This document shows, one piece after another, positions 42,711 through 50,692 of a stretch of DNA of 64,000 nt. A model generated the notes under the pieces. That model saw nothing but the letters and a program-made list of their open reading frames with translations, did not search any database and was not told where the DNA came from. Location: positions 3,410,001 to 3,474,000 of the forward strand of contig NZ_OY726394.1 of assembly GCF_963378075.1 (NCBI RefSeq). Reading direction: 5' to 3'. Numbering within the stretch: position 1 is the first letter of the stretch; each line of letters opens with the position of its first letter. Source of the stretch: Mycolicibacter sp. MU0083 (GTDB lineage: Bacteria > Actinomycetota > Actinomycetes > Mycobacteriales > Mycobacteriaceae). A program made the translations under genes and the position numbers.

Positions 42711-43882
42711 TACCGCGGCAACCCGAGCACGCGCTGCGCGATGATGTTGCGCTGGATCTCGGAGGTGCCGCCGGCGATGGTCCCCGAAAAGCTGCGCAGG
42801 TAGCGGTCGAATCGGCTGCCGCTGGCGTAGTCCTCGTTGAGCGGCATGTAGGCCCCCGAGCTGCCCGGGTGGGTCAGTCCGTCGACGCCGGCCGCGTCCA
42901 GCGAGTGCTCCGCGGCGCTCTGCACGGCTTCCGATCCCAGCAGTTTGAGCACCGACAGTGCGGGTACGTCCTGCTCGCCGCGGGCGGCCTGCGCCAACGC
43001 CACCGAGCCGAGCAGCTGCAGCGCCTGGTTGTCCATCAGCAACGTGGCGAAGCGGTCACGCTCCAGGGCGCCGGACGGCCGGGAGTCCAGGATCAGGTCG
43101 CGCAGTCGGTCGGCGAAGCTCATCCACAGCAGGGTGCGTTCGTGCCCGAGCGAGCCGTTGGCCACTCCCCAGCCGCCGTTGAGCGGGCCGACGAGGTTCT
43201 CGGCGGGCACCCGGACGTCGGTGAAGAAGACCTCGTTGAAGTCGACGTCGTCGTGGGCGCAGGCCGATGCAAAGGGCCGCCGCACAACGCCTTCGGTGTC
43301 GGTGGGGATGAGCAGCACGCTGATGCCCTTGTGTTTGGGCGCGTCCGGGTCGGTGCGCACGAACGTCAGCAGCACGTCCGCATCGTGGGCTCCCGAGGTC
43401 CAGACCTTCTGGCCGTTGACCACGAAATGGTCGTCCTGCAATACCGCCCGGGTCTGCAGGCCGGCCAGGTCCGATCCGGCTCCGGGCTCACTCATGCCCA
43501 GCGATGCGGTGATCTCGGCCCGCAGAATCGGCACCGCCCAACGGTGTTTCTGTTCCTCGGTACCGAACGACAGCAGCGACGCGGCGATGATGCCCACGCC
43601 CTGCGGGTTGAAGCTGGGGTAGATCCGCCGGCGGGACAGTTCCTCGGAGTGCACGTACTGCTGCAGGATGGTGGCGTTGCGGCCGCCGAACTCGGGCGGG
43701 TTGGCCGGCAGCAGCCAGCCGTTGTCGAACAGCAGTCGCTGCCAGCGGCGGGCCCACTCCGGCACGTCCGAACACGAATGCGACCGCTCCAGTGCCTCGG
43801 CGTCGCTGGGCAGATGCTCGTCGAGGAACGCCGCGAACTCGGCCCGGAAGTTCTCGACTTCGGGATCAAAGGTCAATTGCAC
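42710..43882 (-). CDS. acyl-CoA dehydrogenase, close paralogue of the 20344-21519 gene
   Basis: A 390-residue enzyme that follows the 20344 protein residue by residue over long stretches (LTFDPEVENFRAEF, FNPQGVGIIAASLLSFG, TSEIQRNIIAQRVLGLPR). All flavin and base motifs are present (MSEPGAGSDLAGL, GHERTLLWM). The start is GTG 43882, seven bases after GAGGAG. Unlike the other copy it has no small partner beside it. It is divergent from a TetR gene and has the palindromic operator in its promoter. Confidence 0.9.
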   Translation of the reverse strand: MQLTFDPEVENFRAEFAAFLDEHLPSDAEALERSHSCSDVPEWARRWQRLLFDNGWLLPANPPEFGGRNATILQQYVHSEELSRRRIYPSFNPQGVGIIAASLLSFGTEEQKHRWAVPILRAEITASLGMSEPGAGSDLAGLQTRAVLQDDHFVVNGQKVWTSGAHDADVLLTFVRTDPDAPKHKGISVLLIPTDTEGVVRRPFASACAHDDVDFNEVFFTDVRVPAENLVGPLNGGWGVANGSLGHERTLLWMSFADRLRDLILDSRPSGALERDRFATLLMDNQALQLLGSVALAQAARGEQDVPALSVLKLLGSEAVQSAAEHSLDAAGVDGLTHPGSSGAYMPLNEDYASGSRFDRYLRSFSGTIAGGTSEIQRNIIAQRVLGLPR

Positions 43883-43969
43883 TGGCGAACTCCTCGACTC
43901 GGGCGCCCCCGGTGGTCCCGGTTTTCAGCGGCGCCGATCTTGCTCGTCTGCTTCCCTAGACGCAGCGAT

Positions 43970-43984
43970 GAGAATATCATTCTC
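43970..43984. promoter_or_regulatory. GAGAAT-N3-ATTCTC operator, perfect, beside tetR
   Basis: GAGAAT-ATC-ATTCTC lies between the acyl-CoA dehydrogenase (-) and the TetR gene (+), about 90 bases from the former. TetR regulators normally bind the divergent promoter they share with a target, so this site ties the palindrome to the regulator at 44103. Confidence 0.75.
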
Positions 43985-44102
43985 GAATGGAGAAGTTACG
44001 ATCTCTGAATCGTCGCCCCCGCGCCGGTGCGGCGCACCGCGCACGCGTTACCGGCCGGTACAGTTACCCCATGCATCGGTGCCCTCAGCGTCCGGAACGC
44101 CG

Positions 44103-44753
44103 GTGACCAATCCGAGCGAGGAACCCGCCTGGAAGCAGCGCGCGGTCGAACGCTCGATCAAGACGGCGAAGATCCGCGCGGCACAACGCGTCCAGCGTTT
44201 CCTTGATGCCGCGCAGTCGATCATCATCGAAAAGGGCAGCACCGACTTCACCGTCCAGGAGGTCGTGGACCGCTCGCGGCAGTCGCTGCGCAGCTTCTAC
44301 CTGCAGTTCGACGGCAAGCACGAGCTCCTGCTGGCGCTCTTCGAAGACGCGTTGAGCCGCGCCGCGGATCAGATCCGCGCCGCCACGGCCAACCACTCCG
44401 ATCCGCTGGAACGCCTCAAAGTCGCCGTCGAGTTGCTGTTCGAGTCATCACGGCCGGACCCGGCCGCCAAGCGGCCGCTGTTCACCGACTTCGCCCCCAC
44501 CCTGCTGCTCACCCACCCGGTCGAGGTCAGGGTCGCGCACACCCCGCTGCTGGAACTGCTCGCCGAGCTGACCGAGCAGGCCGCCGAGGCCGGCCGGCTG
44601 CGTACCGGAACGAACCCGCGGCGGGTGGCGGCGATGGTCATGCAGACCGTGATGTTCAACGCCCAATCCAGTCCGGCCTCGGCAGATCCCGCGGTCAACC
44701 CGCTGACGTCCGAGGAAGTCTGGGACTTCTGCGCCCACGGCTTCTCCGGGTAG
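44103..44753 (+). CDS. TetR-family transcriptional regulator, candidate master regulator of the island
   Basis: About 216 residues. The N-terminal helix-turn-helix reads FLDAAQSIIIEKGSTDFTVQ, EVVDRSRQSLRSFYLQFDGK, the standard TetR layout. The C-terminal ligand domain is helical (about 80-210). Only GTG starts fit: 44103 (GGAA five bases upstream) or 44079. It diverges from an acyl-CoA dehydrogenase across a perfect GAGAAT-N3-ATTCTC site. A repressor released by an acyl-CoA or steroid-like ligand would fit the family, as with KstR and KstR2, but the ligand is unknown. Confidence 0.85.
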   Translation: MTNPSEEPAWKQRAVERSIKTAKIRAAQRVQRFLDAAQSIIIEKGSTDFTVQEVVDRSRQSLRSFYLQFDGKHELLLALFEDALSRAADQIRAATANHSDPLERLKVAVELLFESSRPDPAAKRPLFTDFAPTLLLTHPVEVRVAHTPLLELLAELTEQAAEAGRLRTGTNPRRVAAMVMQTVMFNAQSSPASADPAVNPLTSEEVWDFCAHGFSG

Positions 44754-44852
44754 CCCGACCGGACCCGGCGCACCGTCAACCCTGGACATCGACCGGGGAA
44801 CCACATACCCTCGTGCAAACGTAATTACCACATTGCGAGAAGGGGATTTTCC

Positions 44853-45932
44853 ATGTCGGCGAAGACACCCACCGCCCCCTACCGGGTCGTCCAGTGGACG
44901 ACCGGCAACGTCGGCAAGAGTTCGGTGCGGGCGATCGCCGGCAACCCGAACTTCGAATTGGTCGGTCTGTTCGCCTGGTCCGACGACAAGGTCGGCAAGG
45001 ACGCCGGCGAGCTGGCCGGCATCGACCCGCTCGGGGTAGCCGCGAGCAACGACAAAGCGGCACTGCTGGCGCTGAAGCCGGACTGCGTGATCTACAACCC
45101 GATGTGGATCGACGTCGACGAACTGGCGGAGATCCTCTCCGCGGGGGTCAACGTCGTGACGTCGGCGTCGTTCATCACCGGCCACAACCTCGGCGATGAC
45201 CGCGCCCGGCTCGAAGACGCCTGCCGCAAAGGCGGATCCACCCTGTTCGGCTCCGGGGTGAGCCCGGGCTTCGCCGAACTGCTGGCGATCGTGGCCGCGA
45301 CGGCCTGCGACCGGGTCGACAAGGTCACCATCACCGAGACCGCCGACACCACCCTCTACGACTCCCCCGACACCGAACGACCGGTGGGCTTCGGGGTCGC
45401 CATCGACGATCCCGACCTGCAGCCGATGGCCGCCAAGGGCACCGCGGTCTTCGCCGAGGCGGTCCGCCTGGTGGCCGACGCGATGGGCGTCGAACTCGAC
45501 GAGATCGTCTGTGTGTCCGAATACGCCCAGACCACCGCGGATCTGCCGATGGCCTCGTGGACCATCCCGGCCGGCCATGTGGCGGGCGTCTTCGCCAGTT
45601 GGCAGGGCATCGTCGGCGGCGAGACCATCATCGACATCAACGTGCGGTGGCGGAAGGGCCAGACCCTGGAACCGGATTGGGATCTCGGCGGCGACGGCTG
45701 GAAGATCACCATCGACGGCCGTCCGACGGTCAACATGCAGGTCGGTTTCACCCCGCCGCCGGATCTGATCGCCTCGGCGAAGTCGCTCGACGACTTCTTC
45801 GAACTCGGCCACATCATGACCGCGATGCCGCCGATCAACGCGATTCCGGCCGTGGTCTCCGCCGAACCCGGGATCGCCACCTACAACGACCTGCCGCTGC
45901 ACCTGCCGCGGTTCCCCGCTCAGAACAGGTAG
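44853..45932 (+). CDS. DapB-like NAD(P)H-dependent oxidoreductase
   Basis: A 359-residue protein with an N-terminal Rossmann domain (YRVVQWTTGNVGKSSVRAI) like dihydrodipicolinate reductase and 2,4-diaminopentanoate dehydrogenase. A domain of alternating strands (VTITETADTTLYDSPDTE, WTIPAGHVAGVFASWQG) follows. Many mycobacterial paralogues exist in lipid and steroid clusters without known substrate. The start is ATG 44853 after GAGAAGGGG. Its last 13 bases overlap the convergent gene. Confidence 0.8.
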   Translation: MSAKTPTAPYRVVQWTTGNVGKSSVRAIAGNPNFELVGLFAWSDDKVGKDAGELAGIDPLGVAASNDKAALLALKPDCVIYNPMWIDVDELAEILSAGVNVVTSASFITGHNLGDDRARLEDACRKGGSTLFGSGVSPGFAELLAIVAATACDRVDKVTITETADTTLYDSPDTERPVGFGVAIDDPDLQPMAAKGTAVFAEAVRLVADAMGVELDEIVCVSEYAQTTADLPMASWTIPAGHVAGVFASWQGIVGGETIIDINVRWRKGQTLEPDWDLGGDGWKITIDGRPTVNMQVGFTPPPDLIASAKSLDDFFELGHIMTAMPPINAIPAVVSAEPGIATYNDLPLHLPRFPAQNR

Positions 45933-46213
45933 ATCACCAGCACGGCCGTCCACAGCACGGCCAGCCACGCATCGGTGGTGCGCCGCAGCCAGAGCGGGGC
46001 GGCGCGCACCTCCATGAAGTTGCGGATGATCAACCGGGCCTTGACGGCCGACAGTGCGATCACCGTGACGGTGATGGGGATGCTGGGTTCGACGTGCCCG
46101 CCGCTGTGGCCCGGCGCCAGCCACCAGGCCAGCACGGTGATCGCCACCAGGACCAGCCAACTCGCGGTGAGCAGCGGGTCCGGCACGAACCGGGAATTCT
46201 GCTGTGCGGTCAT
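45920..46213 (-). CDS. cytochrome c oxidase subunit IV-like membrane protein
   Basis: A 97-residue protein with three predicted membrane helices (LLTASWLVLVAITVLAWWL, ITVTVIALSAVKARLI, AWLAVLWTAVLVIYLF). The Lys-Ala-Arg-Leu-Ile at the end of helix two is typical of the prokaryotic COX4/NorF-like group. It is the last gene of a four-gene - strand cluster and overlaps the convergent oxidoreductase stop by 13 bases. Confidence 0.78.
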   Translation of the reverse strand: MTAQQNSRFVPDPLLTASWLVLVAITVLAWWLAPGHSGGHVEPSIPITVTVIALSAVKARLIIRNFMEVRAAPLWLRRTTDAWLAVLWTAVLVIYLF

Positions 46214-46220
46214 GGAACTC

Positions 46221-46793
46221 TCACCTCATCACGTAGAGCAGCGCGAAGATAACGACCCAGAGCAGATCCACCATGTGCCAGTAGGTCGCACCCTGCTCGA
46301 CCATGGAGACCCGGGCGCGGCGCGGGTTGCGCAGCTCCCGGATCACGATGCCCAGGATCAGCAGGCCCAGGCCCACGTGGAACAGATGCACGCCGGTAAG
46401 CACGTAGTAGAAGCTGAAGAACTCGCTGGAATTGGTGTATCCCGCCCGTATCTCGGTGGCCCACTCGTAGATCTTGAGCACCACGAACAGCACCCCGCAG
46501 CCCGCCCCGGACCGCACCAGGGCGATCGCGGTGGCGCGGTCGCCGGACCGGGTGGCCTGCACGCTTTGGGCGACCAACCAGGAACTGGTGATCAGCACGA
46601 TGGTGTTGACCACGCCGACGGTGATGTTGAGGTGCTGCTGGTCGGCCAGGAACTGCTCGGGTGCGCGGGTCCTAAACACCAGGTAGGCGATGAAGTAGCC
46701 GCCGAAGATGAACAGGTCGCCGAGCACCATGAACCACATGTGCCCGTCGCCGGGCAGATGCGTGCGGCGTGGGTCGGTCAGCCGATCAGTCAT
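46221..46793 (-). CDS. cytochrome c oxidase subunit III-like protein (NorE type)
   Basis: A 190-residue protein with five membrane helices and the subunit III family residues: HMWFMVLGDLFIFGGYF, NTIVLITSSWLVA, YYVLTGVHLFHVGLGL, ATYWHMVDLLWVVIF. It is the short NorE/CoxC type. ATG 46793 follows GGAGG by eight bases. No heme-copper catalytic subunit (I) or CuA subunit (II) is in the window, so its partner must be elsewhere or different. Confidence 0.85.
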   Translation of the reverse strand: MTDRLTDPRRTHLPGDGHMWFMVLGDLFIFGGYFIAYLVFRTRAPEQFLADQQHLNITVGVVNTIVLITSSWLVAQSVQATRSGDRATAIALVRSGAGCGVLFVVLKIYEWATEIRAGYTNSSEFFSFYYVLTGVHLFHVGLGLLILGIVIRELRNPRRARVSMVEQGATYWHMVDLLWVVIFALLYVMR

Positions 46794-47538
46794 GAACCGG
46801 ACCTCCGGGTGTCTCACGATTGCCGGTCACCCACATGATCGGGAAGACCACCACGATCCACGCGGAGAAGATCACGACCGCGATGAAGAACGAGATGATG
46901 CCGTTCCAGGCGAAGGCTCCCGATTGGAAGAGCCACATCTGGGTGGCGATCACCTCGGTGACGATCTGCCAGACGGTGATGTAGGCGAACCATTTCGGGA
47001 AGATGTTGTTCTTGTCGTAGAAGATGGCCAGCGCCAGGCAGAAGTAGGCGGCGGTGAAACAGCCCAGCGAGCCGTTGTAGGTCAGTATCCCGAGGTCGTA
47101 GAAGAACCGCACCAACTCCGGATCACGGTCGGCGCGGAACACCGTGAGCAAAAAGCACAGCATCATCAACTGGAAGCCCGGGACCGCCCCGACCGCCATC
47201 GATCCGATGTAGCCGTAGGCGAGCAGCGACCCGGAGCTCATCCGTTTCATGTGATATCCGATGAGGCCGTTGGAGATCGCCGCTCCGCCGGCGATGATCA
47301 GCAGCAGCACGAAGCCGATCTGCAGAGTCGGTGCGTGCTGCTGGCACCAGGCCTGCATCTCGGGTATGCCGACGTCCGGGCGCGGCGGCGGGGTCACCCG
47401 CCCCAGCAGGCAGACGCCGAGCCCCATCAGCACGTAGAACGCCACCGAGATCCAGAACACCAGCCGCACGTCGGGCCGGCCGCCTCCCGGCGGCGCTTCC
47501 TCGGCCTCGGCGCCGTAGAGCAGCGTCGCCATGCTCAC
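46786..47538 (-). CDS. multi-pass membrane protein, paralogue of next gene upstream
   Basis: A 250-residue protein with about six membrane helices. The first 30 residues are polar. The helices include VFWISVAFYVLMGLGVCL, IGFVLLLIIAGGAAISNGL and the last AFAWNGIISFFIAVVIFSAW. The pattern FPKWFAYITVWQIVTEVIA ... FAWNGIISFF matches FPRWVAHLSVATALAMLPS ... LAWDGFISFW of the upstream gene, so the two are paralogues. The GTG start 47538 overlaps that gene's stop (GTGA). Function unknown. Confidence 0.7.
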   Translation of the reverse strand: MSMATLLYGAEAEEAPPGGGRPDVRLVFWISVAFYVLMGLGVCLLGRVTPPPRPDVGIPEMQAWCQQHAPTLQIGFVLLLIIAGGAAISNGLIGYHMKRMSSGSLLAYGYIGSMAVGAVPGFQLMMLCFLLTVFRADRDPELVRFFYDLGILTYNGSLGCFTAAYFCLALAIFYDKNNIFPKWFAYITVWQIVTEVIATQMWLFQSGAFAWNGIISFFIAVVIFSAWIVVVFPIMWVTGNRETPGGPVHD

Positions 47539-48290
47539 CGCGCCGACTCCTCGATCAGGCCTTCGGCGACGCCCTGCCGGTAGAGCGCATCGCGGAGCGC
47601 AAAGAACATCGCGAAGACGAAGATCGCGAAGGCCCCGTTGCGAACCCAGAACGAGATGAACCCGTCCCAGGCCAGCGGCCCGGTGGTGAACACGGTCGCG
47701 GCCACCGAGGGCAGCATCGCCAGCGCCGTGGCCACCGACAGATGCGCCACCCAGCGCGGGAACACCGGATCGGGGCCGCGATCGAAGTAGACCGCGCAGG
47801 CCAGCATCGCGAACTGCCCCACGATCATCCCGACGGGGGCGATGAACGACAGCCAGGCCATGTCGTTGAGCGCCTGGATCACTTCCGGGCTGCGGCTCGG
47901 ACGGAAGGCCGCCACCCCGAAGTAGATGTTCGACAGCGCGAAAAGCGTTGCACCGCTGACCATGCACGCCAGATAGGCGTAGGCGAACACGTGGCTCTGG
48001 CCGGTCATCCGCTTCATCTGCGCGACGACCAACAGCAGGAACGGCACGATCATGATCCCGCACAGGTTGAATCCGACCATGCTCAACCGGATCCAGGATC
48101 GGTGCTCGTCGTAGAACTGCGCCACCTGATCCGCCGACATGGTCGGCGACATCGGCGGGAAGAAACCCGGGAAGGCCAGGAACATCGCCAGCAGCACCGC
48201 ACCGATCGCCGGACCGGACCACAACAACACCAGTTGTGCCCGGAACGCGGTGGCCTGCGACGAATCCTCGACCTCGGCGAGCAACTGCAT
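47535..48290 (-). CDS. multi-pass membrane protein of unknown function
   Basis: A 251-residue protein with six or seven membrane helices (AIGAVLLAMFLAFPGFF, CGIMIVPFLLLVVAQ, MIVGQFAMLACAVYF, FAIFVFAMFFALRDAL). It is the first gene of the four-gene cluster with COX III- and COX IV-like proteins, and paralogous to the next gene. Two tandem TetR-type operators lie 34-70 bases upstream. It is perhaps a membrane partner in an electron-transfer complex; that is inference from neighbours only. Confidence 0.7.
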   Translation of the reverse strand: MQLLAEVEDSSQATAFRAQLVLLWSGPAIGAVLLAMFLAFPGFFPPMSPTMSADQVAQFYDEHRSWIRLSMVGFNLCGIMIVPFLLLVVAQMKRMTGQSHVFAYAYLACMVSGATLFALSNIYFGVAAFRPSRSPEVIQALNDMAWLSFIAPVGMIVGQFAMLACAVYFDRGPDPVFPRWVAHLSVATALAMLPSVAATVFTTGPLAWDGFISFWVRNGAFAIFVFAMFFALRDALYRQGVAEGLIEESAR

Positions 48291-48323
48291 GACGCCTCCC
48301 CCTCACTCGGCCCCAGCACTGGG

Positions 48324-48360
48324 TAGCCGTTCGGCTAGGTAGAAAGTAGCCGAGCGGCTA
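48324..48360. promoter_or_regulatory. tandem TetR operators TAGCCG-N2-CGGCTA
   Basis: Two perfect 14-base palindromes, TAGCCGTTCGGCTA (48324-48337) and TAGCCGAGCGGCTA (48347-48360), have centres 23 bases apart. They lie between the membrane-protein operon and the end of the TetR gene. A third, one-mismatch copy is upstream of the TetR gene at 48979-48992. Confidence 0.75.
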
Positions 48361-48377
48361 GCCGCCGGTCAATGCCT

Positions 48378-48968
48378 CTAGTGCGAGTCGGCGGGCGGTT
48401 CGATGAAACGCTTGGTGAGCCGGCGCAGCTGCGCGCGCAGGGTGTCGTCGTCGATACCGGTCACCAGCGGGTGCATCACGCCGACCGCCAGTGCGCCCGA
48501 CAGCATCGCCGCCGACACGATCGCGTCGTCGCCGGCGTCGCCGACGAGCACGCCGTAGAGTCGCGCGATGAACTGCTGGAACGGCTGATGCGAGGCGAGC
48601 AACCGGACGACCACCGGGTCGAACTGCAGGGTGCTCGCGGCGCCGCGTCGACGCACCGCCATGTCGATGACGGCGTCGAGCAGCAATTCCCTGGCCCGCG
48701 GCAGACTCTGCTCGACCTCGGCGGCCTCCAGCGCCTCTTCCAGGGAGCCCAGTTCCCGCTCGGTGAGCGCGACCACGATCTCTTCTTTGGTCTTGAACTG
48801 GTGGTAGACCGCGGCTTTGGTCACTCCGATCGCGTCGGCGATCATCTGCAGCGACGTCCCTCCGACGCCGTTCTCGCCGATCAGGTGCAGCGCGGCGTCG
48901 AGGACCCGGGTCTGCGCCGGGGTGCGGACGACGTAGCGGAACCGGTCAACAGCCGGAGTGGCAGCCAT
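48378..48968 (-). CDS. TetR-family regulator of the oxidase-like cluster
   Basis: A 196-residue TetR protein. The helix-turn-helix is VLDAALHLIGENGVGGTSLQ and IADAIGVTKAAVYHQFKTKE, followed by a helical ligand domain. There is no clear ribosome site before ATG 48968, so a leaderless start is possible. A TAGCC(A)-N2-CGGCTA site lies 10 bases upstream of the start, suggesting autoregulation. The paired sites downstream suggest control of the membrane-protein operon. Confidence 0.87.
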   Translation of the reverse strand: MAATPAVDRFRYVVRTPAQTRVLDAALHLIGENGVGGTSLQMIADAIGVTKAAVYHQFKTKEEIVVALTERELGSLEEALEAAEVEQSLPRARELLLDAVIDMAVRRRGAASTLQFDPVVVRLLASHQPFQQFIARLYGVLVGDAGDDAIVSAAMLSGALAVGVMHPLVTGIDDDTLRAQLRRLTKRFIEPPADSH

Positions 48969-48978
48969 GCGACGAGGG

Positions 48979-48992
48979 TAGCCAGTCGGCTA
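48979..48992. promoter_or_regulatory. third TAGCCG-N2-CGGCTA-type operator
   Basis: TAGCCAGTCGGCTA, one mismatch from the two perfect palindromes at 48324-48360. It lies just upstream of the tetR start and at the 3' end of meaB, consistent with autoregulation. Confidence 0.6.
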
Positions 48993-49859
48993 GTCGGATA
49001 ACAGTCGCTCCGCCGCCGAGTACGGATCCGAAGCCCCGTCGACCACCAGTTCGGCGAGTTCGTCCAGCGCCGGATGGACCCGCAGTCGCGTCTGCGCCAG
49101 CGACAGGATCTGTGCGCGCGCCCGTGCCCGCCGGCGCTCCCGGCTGTCGGAGCGGTGGTGCGCCTCGATGGTGTCCACCAACTCCTCGAGCCCGTCTCCC
49201 CGCGCCGCGACCAGCGTGAGGATCGGGGCGCCGGTGTGGTGCAATTCGATGCGCAGGTCACGCACGGTCTGCTGGGCACCTTCGCGGTCGGCCTTGTTGA
49301 CCACCACGATGTCGCCGACTTCCAGCAGTCCGGCCTTGGCGGCCTGGACGGCGTCACCGGCGCCGGGATTGAGCACCACGATGGTCGGGTCGGCGATCGC
49401 GGCGATCTCGATCTCGGACTGGCCGACCCCGACCGTCTCCAGCAGCAGCACGTCGAAACCCAGTGCGGCCAGCAACTGAATGGCCGCCGGCACCGCTTCG
49501 GCCAATCCGCCCAGGTGGCCGCGGGCCGCCACCGATCGGATCAACACCGCCGGGTCGTTGATGTGGGCGGCCATCCGGATGCGGTCGCCCAGCAGGGCGC
49601 CGCCGCTGTACGGCGAGGACGGGTCGACGGCGAGCACCCCGACCCGCAGCCCCCGCTGCCGGTAGGCCCCCACCAGCGCGGCGATCGTGGTCGACTTACC
49701 GGCCCCCGGCGGGCCGGTCACGCCGATCACCCGGGTGACCGCCGGCCCGATCGCGGCCAGCACCTCGGTCCGCCGACCGCTCTCGACCATGCTGAGCAAC
49801 CGGCCCGTGGCCCGCACGGAGCCGTCCCGTGCCGACGCAAGCAACTCGACGATCGTCAT
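48990..49859 (-). CDS. meaB: MeaB-type GTPase (methylmalonyl-CoA mutase chaperone family)
   Basis: A 289-residue G3E GTPase. The P-loop is GVTGPPGAGKSTT. LAVDPSSPYSGGALLGDRIR is the MeaB/ArgK signature, LLETVGVGQSE is the switch region and NKADREGA the base-specificity motif. MeaB proteins protect and reload B12 in acyl-CoA mutases. No mutase gene is in the window. ATG 49859 is eight bases after the enoyl-CoA hydratase stop in a - strand operon of acyl-CoA genes, where it may serve an isobutyryl- or methylmalonyl-CoA mutase encoded elsewhere. Confidence 0.85.
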   Translation of the reverse strand: MTIVELLASARDGSVRATGRLLSMVESGRRTEVLAAIGPAVTRVIGVTGPPGAGKSTTIAALVGAYRQRGLRVGVLAVDPSSPYSGGALLGDRIRMAAHINDPAVLIRSVAARGHLGGLAEAVPAAIQLLAALGFDVLLLETVGVGQSEIEIAAIADPTIVVLNPGAGDAVQAAKAGLLEVGDIVVVNKADREGAQQTVRDLRIELHHTGAPILTLVAARGDGLEELVDTIEAHHRSDSRERRRARARAQILSLAQTRLRVHPALDELAELVVDGASDPYSAAERLLSD

Positions 49860-49867
49860 CGCCGGTG

Positions 49868-50635
49868 TCAGTCCTTCTTCGCGGTGAGCCGATCGATGAT
49901 CGCGTTGAAGTCGTCGGTCTGAAACGACTGGTCCTCGGCCATGTTCGCGAAGTCCAGGGTGGCCAGCACCGCGCGCTCCAGGTGGATGTTGAGCAGTCGC
50001 TTGGTGCTCTCCACGGCTTGGCGGGGCAGTTCGATGATGCGCTTGGCACACGCGATCGCCTCGGCCACCGGGTCTTCGACCACGTGGTTGGCCAGACCCA
50101 GCTCGACGGCCCGCGCCGCCGGGATCCGCGCTCCGGTCAGGGCGTACTCCTTGGCCTGCAGCAGACTCATCTGCAACGGCCAGGTCAACGGGCCGCCGTC
50201 GGCGGCGACCAGGCCGACCTGCACGTGCGGATCGGCCAGATAGGCGCCCTCGGCCATATAGACGATGTCGCTGAGTGCCACCAGGCTGCAGCCCAGGCCG
50301 ACGGCCGGTCCGTTCACCGCGGCGATGACCGGGGTGCGCAGCCGCGCCATGCCCAGCACGATCTCGCGGCCGTGCGCAATCGTCTTGGCGCGCAACTTCT
50401 CGTCACGCCGGATCTCGTCGAGGTAGTTGAAGTCACCCCCGGCGGAGAACGCCCGACCGCTGCCGGTCAGTACCGCCGCGCGGGCGTCGTGGTCCTCGTC
50501 GAGCTGCGTCCAGAGCTTCGCCAAGCCGCAGTGCAACGCGTCGTTGACGGCGTTGAGCGCGTCGGGGCGATTCAGCGTGATGATCCGCAGCGGGCCCTCG
50601 GCGCGCACGTCGATTTCATCGGGCATGTCGTACAT
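49868..50635 (-). CDS. enoyl-CoA hydratase/isomerase
   Basis: A 255-residue crotonase. The oxyanion-hole segments are SGRAFSAGGDFNYL and AAVNGPAVGLGCSL, followed by VALSDIVYMAEGAYLADPHV. The second catalytic Glu position reads GLVAADGG, where classical hydratases have Glu, so another crotonase reaction such as isomerisation or thioester hydrolysis is possible. ATG 50635 follows AAGGAG with six bases. It is fourth in the ligase-dehydrogenase operon. Confidence 0.87.
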   Translation of the reverse strand: MYDMPDEIDVRAEGPLRIITLNRPDALNAVNDALHCGLAKLWTQLDEDHDARAAVLTGSGRAFSAGGDFNYLDEIRRDEKLRAKTIAHGREIVLGMARLRTPVIAAVNGPAVGLGCSLVALSDIVYMAEGAYLADPHVQVGLVAADGGPLTWPLQMSLLQAKEYALTGARIPAARAVELGLANHVVEDPVAEAIACAKRIIELPRQAVESTKRLLNIHLERAVLATLDFANMAEDQSFQTDDFNAIIDRLTAKKD

Positions 50636-50692
50636 GTCAGGCTCCTTCAATAGTCGCGACCCGCTTCGCCCGGACTCCGTCCGCGCTCGCGA

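Noticed and set aside
17016..43882. The island as the canonical cholesterol-degradation cluster
   Set aside because: There is no hsaA-D, no cyp125-fadE28/29-type side-chain set in the known order and no yrbE4-mce4. Only family-level similarity with steroid genes exists.
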